A stretch of 42,266 nt of DNA from positions 1 to 42,266 of the forward strand of contig CAIWPG010000264.1 in the NCBI GenBank assembly GCA_903914535.1. The letters are read 5' to 3'. Position numbers and translations under genes: made by a program. The notes beneath the pieces were generated by a model that did not search any database, had not been told where the DNA came from, and saw nothing but the letters and a program-made list of their open reading frames with translations. Position 1 is the stretch's first letter. Every line of letters begins with the position of its first letter. The DNA is from an uncultured Oxalobacteraceae bacterium. Its GTDB lineage: Bacteria > Pseudomonadota > Gammaproteobacteria > Burkholderiales > Burkholderiaceae_D. Positions 37,131 to 42,266 of this stretch are shown here, piece after piece.

Positions 37131-37162
37131 ATTTGATGGCATCATTCAATAAATTTGAATGG
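37131..37162. promoter_or_regulatory. Putative LysR operator, copy 1 (pirin/lysR)
   Basis: A 32-bp segment starting ATTTGATGGCATCATTCAA and ending GAATGG. Its reverse-complement counterpart at 38339-38370 agrees at 25 of 32 positions. It contains a dyad, ATTCA (37143-37147) and TGAAT (37155-37159... see ATTCAATAAATTTGAAT), with the T-N11-A spacing typical of LysR-type sites. It lies 10 bp upstream of the lysR start, in the promoter zone shared with pirin. Confidence 0.65.
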
Positions 37163-37171
37163 GGGGATTAA

Positions 37172-38137
37172 ATGACAACGATGCTTTCAGCGCGAAATGT
37201 ACTGACACCAGACGCCCTGGCTATGTTGCAGGGCATTGCCGATGCCGGCAGTTTTGCGGCGGCAGCGCGTACAGCAGGTATGGTACCGAGCGCACTGACC
37301 TACCGGGTGCGCCAGATCGAAGATGCGCTCGACGTTTTGCTGTTCGACCGTAGTTCGCGTCAGGCCCAACTTACCGTGGCAGGTCACGAGTTGTTGCGAG
37401 AAGGTGCTAGGTTACTAGCCGAGGTTGATGCGGTGGCCAATCGGGTCAGGCGCGTGGCAACGGGCTGGGAGCCGAATTTTACTATTGCCATTGACAGCAT
37501 CATTCATCGCACGGTGATACTCGAAATGTGCGAGGCGTTCTTTGCACTGAATCCACCGACCAGGGTCAAACTGCGTGCCGAAACATTGTCTGGGACCTTG
37601 GAGGCGCTGACCTCAGGTCAGGCTGATCTGGCAATCGGAGTAACAGCCCAATCAGCGGGTACGGCAGGATTTCAGGTGCGGCCGTTGGGTAATTCGCGTT
37701 TTATGTATGCTGTTGCGCCGCATCATCCTTTGGCGCTCGCAGCCGAACCACTCAGCGATGAACTGATACGTCAGCATCGTGCCGTGGCGGTAGCAGATTC
37801 GGTGCAGCGCGGCGGTGGTTTAACATTAGGTCTGTTGGGTGGTCAGGATGTATTTACTGTACCTAACATGCAGGCAAAACTGGAGGCGCAACTGCGCGGT
37901 ATCGGCAGCGGATTTTTGCCGGAGTTCCTGGCCTCGCCGTATATCAAATCGGGGCGACTGGTTGAGAAGCGCGTTGAACGCGCGGAGTGGCTAGTGCATG
38001 TCAGTTACGCATGGCGCAAGACGGCGGATTCATCACGTGGCAACGCACTTAAATGGTGGCTGGAACAGCTCGGCAGCGCCAAGACCCGTAATGCCTTACT
38101 CGGTGATGTTCCTGCAGGGTATCTGGATGTTGAATAA
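37172..38137 (+). CDS. LysR-family transcriptional regulator
   Basis: A 321-residue LysR-type regulator. The winged helix-turn-helix occupies about residues 15-75 (GSFAAAARTAGMVPSALTYR then VRQIEDALDVLLFDRSSR), followed by a linker helix and the periplasmic-binding-protein-like effector domain (FTIAIDSIIHRTVILEMCEA; GQADLAIGVT). It is divergent from the pirin gene, with 96 bp between starts, and precedes a flavodoxin gene on its own strand. The repeated 32-bp sequence in front of both targets is its likely binding site. The effector is unknown; similar lysR-pirin-wrbA groups are linked to quinone or oxidant stress. Confidence 0.92.
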   Translation: MTTMLSARNVLTPDALAMLQGIADAGSFAAAARTAGMVPSALTYRVRQIEDALDVLLFDRSSRQAQLTVAGHELLREGARLLAEVDAVANRVRRVATGWEPNFTIAIDSIIHRTVILEMCEAFFALNPPTRVKLRAETLSGTLEALTSGQADLAIGVTAQSAGTAGFQVRPLGNSRFMYAVAPHHPLALAAEPLSDELIRQHRAVAVADSVQRGGGLTLGLLGGQDVFTVPNMQAKLEAQLRGIGSGFLPEFLASPYIKSGRLVEKRVERAEWLVHVSYAWRKTADSSRGNALKWWLEQLGSAKTRNALLGDVPAGYLDVE

Positions 38138-38545
38138 TTTCAAATGGCAACTGTTTGAGGTGTACTGTTAATCACAGACAGGGATTTATTGAGCCTCCTT
38201 GGCTGAAACCGGCAATCTATATCCGGTCCGGATCGATATCACAGACAAGGGGCAAGCCGGGCAAAAAATACGTCGTTCCAATGGTTCGCACGTTGACCGA
38301 TTTTTTTGTTGAAATTTTTAATGATTTCACCGATCCCTGCATTTAAAAATTTTGAATGGTGTCATCAAATGTTTTGCGTCTTTAGAGCGGTGCTGAATGC
38401 AATAATTCAGCCTCATGAATGAGGGCATGGATTATACTGGAACCGGGTTTTAACGAGTTCCTCCCCAATCAAAAACAATGTCTTGCCCAGCGCGGATATT
38501 ATTTGATTTTGTTCAGTCGACGGTATTTCATTTAAGGAGTAGGAC
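38138..38545. other. Intergenic region between lysR and the flavodoxin gene
   Basis: About 410 bp without a credible gene. It contains a 13-bp palindrome ATCCGGTCCGGAT (38221-38233), operator copy 2 (38339-38370), and two adjacent perfect hairpins: GCTGAAT/ATTCAGC (38392-38411) and CCTCAT/ATGAGG (38411-38424). A TATACT at about 38433 could be a -10 element for the flavodoxin gene. The promoter exact position is not settled. Confidence 0.5.
38339..38370. promoter_or_regulatory. Putative LysR operator, copy 2 (flavodoxin gene)
   Basis: Read on the minus strand, this 32-bp segment begins ATTTGATGACACCATTCAA and ends AAATGC, matching the pirin/lysR copy at 25 of 32 positions. The first 19 bases agree at 17. 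It lies about 175 bp upstream of the flavodoxin start. Confidence 0.65.
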
Positions 38546-39100
38546 ATGGCAAAAGTTAGCGTGGTTTATCATTCGGGTTATGGTCATACCAAACGGATGG
38601 CTGAAGCGGTCGCAGCAGGTGCAGGTGCGGACCTGGTTGCCATTGATGCCGATGGCAATTTGCCCGAAGGCGGCTGGGAAGCATTGAATGCCAGTGATGC
38701 CATCATCATGGGTAGCCCGACTTACATGGGAACGGTTTCCTGGCAGTTCAAGAAGTTTGCCGATGCTTCTTCTAAGCCATGGTTTACCCAGCAATGGAAG
38801 GACAAGGTTTTTGCCGGTTTCACTAACAGCGCGACCATGAATGGCGACAAGTTGTCGACTCTGCACTACCTGTTTACACTGTCGATGCAGCACAGCGGCA
38901 TCTGGGTGGGTACCGGTTTAATGCCAGCCAATTCCAAAGCGGCTTCGCGTAATGATATCAATTATGTCGGTTCGTTTGCCGGTGCGATGGCGCAGTCACC
39001 ATCCGACAGCGGCCCTGATGAAATGCTGACGGGCGATCTGGAAACAGCCAGGCAGTTCGGTAAGCGTGTTGCTGATACCGCTGCAAAATTCAAGGGCTGA
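38546..39100 (+). CDS. Flavodoxin-fold NAD(P)H:quinone oxidoreductase, WrbA-like
   Basis: A 184-residue flavodoxin-like protein. The FMN phosphate loop is VVYHSGYGHTKRMAEAVAAG at the N-terminus; GSPTYMGTVSWQFKKFADAS and AGFTNSATMNGDKLSTLHYL are the second and third flavin-contact regions. WrbA proteins of this fold reduce quinones by two electrons; this protein is a little shorter than E. coli WrbA (198) and its middle loops differ, so it may be a related NADPH-dependent FMN reductase. AAGGAGTAGGAC gives a strong ribosome site. It is probably co-regulated with pirin by the adjacent LysR. Confidence 0.85.
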   Translation: MAKVSVVYHSGYGHTKRMAEAVAAGAGADLVAIDADGNLPEGGWEALNASDAIIMGSPTYMGTVSWQFKKFADASSKPWFTQQWKDKVFAGFTNSATMNGDKLSTLHYLFTLSMQHSGIWVGTGLMPANSKAASRNDINYVGSFAGAMAQSPSDSGPDEMLTGDLETARQFGKRVADTAAKFKG

Positions 39101-39137
39101 TACAAGACGCCGCAGCGGAACTTTGTTTTTTTAATCC

Positions 39138-39179
39138 GAAAAATCCGGTTGCCGGCGCAAGCTGGCGACCCGATTTTTT
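39138..39179 (+). terminator. Intrinsic terminator after the flavodoxin gene
   Basis: AAAAATCCGGTTGCCGGC is followed, after GCAA, by GCTGGCGACCCGATTTTTT. The GCCGGC/GCTGGC stem has one wobble pair and extends, with a bulge, through CGG/CCCG to the A- and T-tracts. Confidence 0.82.
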
Positions 39180-39180
39180 G

Positions 39181-39687
39181 GTAATATTGAGACGGATTCC
39201 GATGACCAGCCAGCTGGTTTGTGTTTCATAACTGTGAATCAGTGAGATGTTTTTTCCGGGTTTTGTGAGTTTCAGCGAACTGGAAATTCTTTGCAATCCC
39301 TTGTTGGCTGTGATTTTCAAGAAATGTGTTTGCTGATTATCCCTGCTGACTATTGGGAAATGCAGAGCGCTGTCTGACATCCCAGATTGTTAATTTCCCC
39401 TGTGTGCTTGCCACACAATTGGCTGTTGTTTTTTCAAGCCACATTCCTGCAACTGCTTCAAATATGTATGCATCAGAATTTGCGCGATTTTGTTTGTCGG
39501 CGAATCGGTAATTTAATCTCCAATATTGACCAACGCTTCTGACCAATACAAATAGCTCTTACCTGAACTGACTCCGTTTGTTGATGCCTGACAGTAAAGT
39601 ATGAGATTGGTCTGGATAAGATAAATTCAGCTCGCCTATGTAGCGCGCCATGTTCCGGACGGAATTGGATAAATTTGGAAGGGGTGG
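39181..39687. other. Non-coding stretch before the tRNA fragment
   Basis: About 500 bp with only short, unrecognisable frames. The minus-strand frames at 39473-39768 run through the tRNA remnant and are artefacts of it. I see no terminator, promoter of note or repeat here. It represents chromosomal sequence downstream of the original tRNA gene. Confidence 0.5.
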
Positions 39688-39736
39688 TGGTGCGACCGAC
39701 AGGAATCGAACCTGTATTGCGAGCTTCGGAGGCTCG
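39688..39736 (-). tRNA. 3' fragment of tRNA-Arg(CCG), likely attachment site
   Basis: Read on the minus strand from 39736: anticodon stem CGAGC, loop CTCCGAA with anticodon CCG, stem GCTCG, a 4-nt variable loop, T-arm ACAGG-TTCGATT-CCTGT, acceptor strand CGGTCGC, then A and an encoded CCA (39688-39690). The 5' half should begin GCGACCG with a D-arm, but the bases upstream of the anticodon stem (39737 onward) do not form one. The gene is therefore cut at the anticodon stem, with an integrase gene on the cut side. This is the usual footprint of an element integrated into a tRNA 3' end; the complete tRNA should be at the element's other end. Confidence 0.8.
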
Positions 39737-39830
39737 TAAATATGGCATTTACTGATGTTGATTGGCAATTATAAAAAATACTAAATCATTAAAAAATCAT
39801 GAGGTTAATGAATTTCAGTTGCGTTATTGC

Positions 39831-39884
39831 ATTGATTGATATTGATTGATATACTTCAATTCGGGTTACATGGCGGTTACATGG
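39831..39884. repeat. Two tandem repeats upstream of the integrase gene
   Basis: ATTGATTGAT is duplicated exactly at 39831-39840 and 39841-39850. GGTTACATGG occurs at 39864-39873 and again at 39875-39884, an 11-bp period. Their position between the att-like tRNA end and the integrase start fits arm-type or excisionase binding sites. Confidence 0.6.
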
Positions 39885-39909
39885 AATAAATCGATTGAGA
39901 ATTTAGGGT

Positions 39910-41295
39910 ATGGCTAAGGTAAATTTCACGGCAGGACGAATTTCAGACTACAAGTGTGAAAGCGACAAGAAGCAGTCTTTTTTATGGGATGCCGCCGCAC
40001 CGGGTTTGGGTTTGCGCGCGACAGCTCTTGGAACTGCGAGAAGCAATGAGGCCATTAAAGCAGGAATCAAACCGATTCCTTTTGATGGTAAAAGCTATAT
40101 TTTCCAGGCGAAGTTGCGAGGTCAAGCAATACGCATAACTATTGGCTCCCCTTCAACATGGGCTATTGATGCAGCTCAAGCAGAAGCACGCCGTTTAAAA
40201 GTTTTGATCGATGAGGGCAAAGACCCTCGACAGGTCAAATCTGAGCAACAGGATGCCGACAACGCGCGCCGAGAAGGCAGGGAGCAAGCAAAGATTTTTG
40301 CTGCAACCACCAAAATTCGAAAATCAATCACCCTTGGCCAAGTCTGGCCCGTATATATTGATGACCGCAAGGTCAAATCAAAATGGAGTGCTGGTCATCT
40401 TCACAACCACCACAAATTAGCAGATTTAGGCGGCAATGAAAAAAAGCGAGGTGAAGGCTTAACCAAAGCTGCGCCACTGGCACCATTGATGCCGCTTGCC
40501 CTGACTGAGCTAACCAGCGAAAGAATTGCCGCATGGCTCACCAAAGAATCAGGCGATCGTCCCACTAATGCGGCTCAAAGCTATAGATTGCTTCGCGCCT
40601 TCATTCGCTGGGCTGCTGAGAGTCCAGAATATAGTGAAATCATTCCTGACAATGCCTATACGGCCAGAATAGTTCGCGACGCAATTCCGGAAAGTCATAG
40701 CAAAGAGGGGGATTGCATGCAGCGCGAGCAGTTATCTGCATGGTTCAAGTCAGTACGCAATATATCAAACCCAGTGGTTAGTGCTTATTTTCAGGCGTTG
40801 CTTTTAACTGGTGCGCGCCGCCGTGAATTGAGTTCTCTACGTTGGGAAGATGTCGATTTTCAATGGAACAGCCTTACCATACGTGACAAAGTGGAAGGTA
40901 CGCGCATAATTCCATTAACGCCATATGTATCCAATTTGCTAACTAGCTTATCTCGACGCAATGAGTGGGTGTTTAGCAGTCCGACTGCTGGCGATGGCAG
41001 GTTGACTGAACCTCGAATAGCCCATAATCAGGCACTTGAAAAGGCGGGTTTGCCGCATCTAACCTTGCATGGCTTGCGTCGTTCGTTTGGTACGCTCTGC
41101 GAATGGGTAGAAATGCCAACCGGAATATCAGCGCAAATAATGGGTCACAAACCCAGTGCATTGGCAGAGAAACACTACCGGCGCAGGCCATTGGATTTGC
41201 TGCGTGTCTGGCACGTAAAAATAGAATCATGGATGTTAGAACAAGCAAAAGTAGATTTTGTGCCAGCACAGGTGGGTTTGCCTGCCGTAAATTGA
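39910..41295 (+). CDS. Tyrosine recombinase (integrase) with arm-binding N-terminus
   Basis: A 461-residue site-specific recombinase. Residues about 1-110 resemble the arm-DNA-binding (DUF4102-like) domain of P4-type island integrases (LWDAAAPGLGLRATALG; SYIFQAKLRGQAIRITIGSP; AQAEARRLKVLIDEGKDPRQ). A core-binding domain follows, and the catalytic domain from about 265 has Arg303 (LLTGARRRELSSLRWEDVDF), His387 and Arg390 (LHGLRRSF), His413 (IMGHKP) and nucleophile Tyr423 (KHYRRR). All residues required for catalysis seem present, so the element may still be mobile. It lies 170 bp from the tRNA fragment that is its presumed att site. Confidence 0.95.
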   Translation: MAKVNFTAGRISDYKCESDKKQSFLWDAAAPGLGLRATALGTARSNEAIKAGIKPIPFDGKSYIFQAKLRGQAIRITIGSPSTWAIDAAQAEARRLKVLIDEGKDPRQVKSEQQDADNARREGREQAKIFAATTKIRKSITLGQVWPVYIDDRKVKSKWSAGHLHNHHKLADLGGNEKKRGEGLTKAAPLAPLMPLALTELTSERIAAWLTKESGDRPTNAAQSYRLLRAFIRWAAESPEYSEIIPDNAYTARIVRDAIPESHSKEGDCMQREQLSAWFKSVRNISNPVVSAYFQALLLTGARRRELSSLRWEDVDFQWNSLTIRDKVEGTRIIPLTPYVSNLLTSLSRRNEWVFSSPTAGDGRLTEPRIAHNQALEKAGLPHLTLHGLRRSFGTLCEWVEMPTGISAQIMGHKPSALAEKHYRRRPLDLLRVWHVKIESWMLEQAKVDFVPAQVGLPAVN

Positions 41296-41301
41296 AACCT
41301 C

Positions 41302-41329
41302 TTGATTCTTTTAACTTGTAACGTATAAT
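41302..41329 (+). promoter_or_regulatory. Sigma-70 promoter of the toxin-antitoxin pair
   Basis: TTGATT (41302-41307) and a consensus TATAAT (41324-41329) are spaced by 16 bases. The toxin ATG follows at 41342, so the leader is only a few bases long. Confidence 0.65.
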
Positions 41330-41341
41330 TCACAATAAGAT

Positions 41342-41668
41342 ATGTATCAAATCACAGATTATTTAACTGAAGATGGACGAGACCCTTTTAAAGGCTGGCT
41401 TGCAAATTTAGCTGACCGTCAAGCAAGGGCAAGAATATTGGTAAGATTGCAGCGCATGGCAGCTGGTAATTTTGGTGATTGCAAACCCATCAGTGATGGC
41501 GTGTGGGAGTTGCGAATTGACCACGGAGCGGGATACCGAGTTTATTACAATCGAATCGGCGATAAAATTGTGTTACTGCTAATTGGCGGGGATAAACGCA
41601 AACAACAGGCGGATATTGATATAGCTTTAGCCTATTTAAAGGATTGGAAAAGGAGAAACACATCATGA
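41342..41668 (+). CDS. HigB/RelE-type toxin (Gp49-like killer protein)
   Basis: A 108-residue protein of the RelE/ParE superfamily, phage Gp49-like (addiction module killer) branch. It shows the family order: an N-terminal YxTxDGRDPFKGWLxxL region, a basic helix (RQARARILVRLQRMAAGNFG), then DGVWELRIDHGAGYRVYYNR and LLLIGGDKRKQQADIDIA. Such toxins usually cleave mRNA at the ribosome. The predicted promoter leaves almost no 5' leader. Its stop overlaps the antitoxin start (ATGA at 41665-41668), the toxin-first order of higBA loci. Confidence 0.9.
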   Translation: MYQITDYLTEDGRDPFKGWLANLADRQARARILVRLQRMAAGNFGDCKPISDGVWELRIDHGAGYRVYYNRIGDKIVLLLIGGDKRKQQADIDIALAYLKDWKRRNTS

Positions 41669-41976
41669 ATAAAACATCGAGACCGCATGATGATGCAGTG
41701 GTGGAGTTGTTGCGCGAAGATCCTTCCTTTGCCGATGAATATCTTGCAGCGGCAATGGAGGAAGCTGACTTAGAGGGCGGGCGCGAAGCTCTTTTGTCAG
41801 CATTAAGACATGTAGCAGAGGCGCAGGGCATGGCCTCGGTTGCAGAACGCGCAGGTATCCCACGCGAAAGTCTGTACAGAGCGCTTTCACCCAATGGCAA
41901 CCCTACAGTCAAAACATTATTGGCTATTCTTGATGCAGCGGGTTTGAAATTGGGCGTACACAAAATCGCAGCTTGA
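41665..41976 (+). CDS. HigA-type antitoxin (addiction module antidote)
   Basis: A 103-residue partner of the preceding toxin. The ATG at 41665 has AGGAG upstream; a longer frame from 41644 would cover it. The sequence fits the addiction-module antidote family: an N-terminal acidic segment (VVELLREDPSFADEYLAAAM), a helix-turn-helix (MASVAERAGIPRESLYRALS), and the hallmark NPTVKTLLAILDAAGLKLGV. It likely represses its own promoter. Frames of this sort on islands promote retention of the element. Confidence 0.9.
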   Translation: MNKTSRPHDDAVVELLREDPSFADEYLAAAMEEADLEGGREALLSALRHVAEAQGMASVAERAGIPRESLYRALSPNGNPTVKTLLAILDAAGLKLGVHKIAA

Positions 41977-41983
41977 CGTATTG

Positions 41984-42172
41984 TTATGTGTGCCTGAGAA
42001 GCCGCAATCTGATATAGCGAATGTCCGTTTTAAGTCGGTCAATGAGCGCTTCAGTCTTGGCCATCGACGCACGGGCAATGGCGATCCGGTCTTTGCAAAG
42101 GAGGTCGACCGAACCTGAGGAGTAGTGCTGCCAGCGTGAAAACTTTGTCCATTGCGCCAATATCGTCACCAT
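41984..42172 (-). CDS. Small ORF of unknown function
   Basis: Sixty-two codons from the ATG at 42172, with GGAAT a few bases upstream. The first third is aromatic and polar (MVTILAQWTKFSRWQHYSSG) and the rest is a predicted basic helix (ASMAKTEALIDRLKTDIRYI). I recognise no family. The start overlaps the end of another ORF by 7 bp, the kind of spacing seen in real operons. Convergent with the antitoxin gene, ending 7 bp after it. Confidence 0.4.
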   Translation of the reverse strand: MVTILAQWTKFSRWQHYSSGSVDLLCKDRIAIARASMAKTEALIDRLKTDIRYIRLRLLRHT

Positions 42173-42266
42173 TCGTTGATTCCCAAAATGTCGATGGGGA
42201 ACATCTCGCCGTCGAACATGAAGGTCAGATGCCGTTTTTGATCAAGACTGCTTGCGCAGCAACTGC
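42166..42266 (-). CDS. C-terminal end of an unknown ORF (cut by window edge)
   Basis: Open on the minus strand from the window edge to TGA 42166-42168. The visible end reads SLDQKRHLTFMFDGEMFPID and then ILGINEW. No family recognised. It overlaps the start of the next ORF, suggesting a leftward operon within the element. Confidence 0.35.
   Translation of the reverse strand, partial: SCCASSLDQKRHLTFMFDGEMFPIDILGINEW

Larger units (their letters stand above)
39737..42266. mobile_element. Integrative element, left end (continues beyond window)
   Basis: Begins at the break in the tRNA-Arg fragment and holds tandem repeats, a tyrosine recombinase, a toxin-antitoxin pair and two overlapping unknown ORFs. 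The right end, with the predicted intact tRNA-Arg(CCG) gene, is outside the window, so the type (prophage, ICE or genomic island) cannot be told. Confidence 0.72.

Noticed and set aside
37155-37159. Exact limits of the dyad inside LysR operator copy 1
   Set aside because: The half-site boundaries were counted by eye (ATTCA at 37144-37148 and TGAAT at 37156-37160 is the alternative count by one base); the 32-bp block coordinates are reliable, the inner dyad to within one base.
39090-39380. Minus-strand 96-codon ORF after the flavodoxin gene
   Set aside because: It reads through the terminator hairpin and has no recognisable features.
39473-39768. Two minus-strand ORFs reading VRFLSVAPP-like text
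   Set aside because: They translate the tRNA-Arg fragment, a well-known false ORF source.

Overview
The window is a piece of a betaproteobacterial chromosome, most likely Burkholderiales and perhaps Oxalobacteraceae. This rests on the origin layout (gyrB, dnaN and dnaA pointing left, rpmH, rnpA, yidD, yidC and mnmE pointing right), on betaproteobacterial-type phasins, a PhaM-like granule protein and an intracellular PHB depolymerase, and on the birA-coaX-SPOR arrangement. The assignment is from recognition of protein sequences only; no database was searched.

Region by region. 1-12 kb: the end of a chemoreceptor gene; dctA (C4-dicarboxylate uptake) behind a convincing sigma-54 promoter; phaB; a phasin; dctB and dctD, the sensor kinase and sigma-54 activator expected to drive dctA; then, on the other strand, phaZ, a second phasin and a complete chemoreceptor. 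Organic acid uptake and polyhydroxybutyrate (PHB) storage are interleaved here. 12-23 kb: the replication origin region. gyrB-dnaN-dnaA lie left of a non-coding stretch of about 640 bp with one perfect DnaA box, and rpmH-(small ORF)-rnpA-yidD-yidC-mnmE lie right of it. 23-30 kb: a lipoprotein, a CsoR/FrmR-type repressor lacking one canonical ligand, queC, two tandem DUF3108 proteins, phaM, and the overlapping birA-coaX-SPOR genes.

30-34.5 kb: a methionine catabolism module, with mdeA (methionine gamma-lyase) and mdeB (pyruvate dehydrogenase E1-like) in one operon and a divergent Lrp-type regulator (mdeR-like). 34.5-35.6 kb: a decayed defence remnant, namely a frameshifted and stop-interrupted RloB-like gene preceded by a short tail that may be its ATPase partner, fused to a fragment of an IS1182-type transposase. 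35.6-39.1 kb: yceI, pirin, a divergent LysR regulator and a WrbA-like flavodoxin. A 32-bp sequence is repeated in inverted orientation in front of pirin/lysR and in front of the flavodoxin, suggesting one regulon.

39.7 kb to the end: the left edge of an integrative element. The 3' 49 nt of a tRNA-Arg(CCG) gene, without its 5' half, is followed by tandem repeats, a tyrosine recombinase, a HigBA-type toxin-antitoxin pair and two overlapping unknown ORFs running off the window. The intact tRNA is predicted at the far end of the element, outside the window. No CRISPR array, rRNA or intact insertion sequence was seen.
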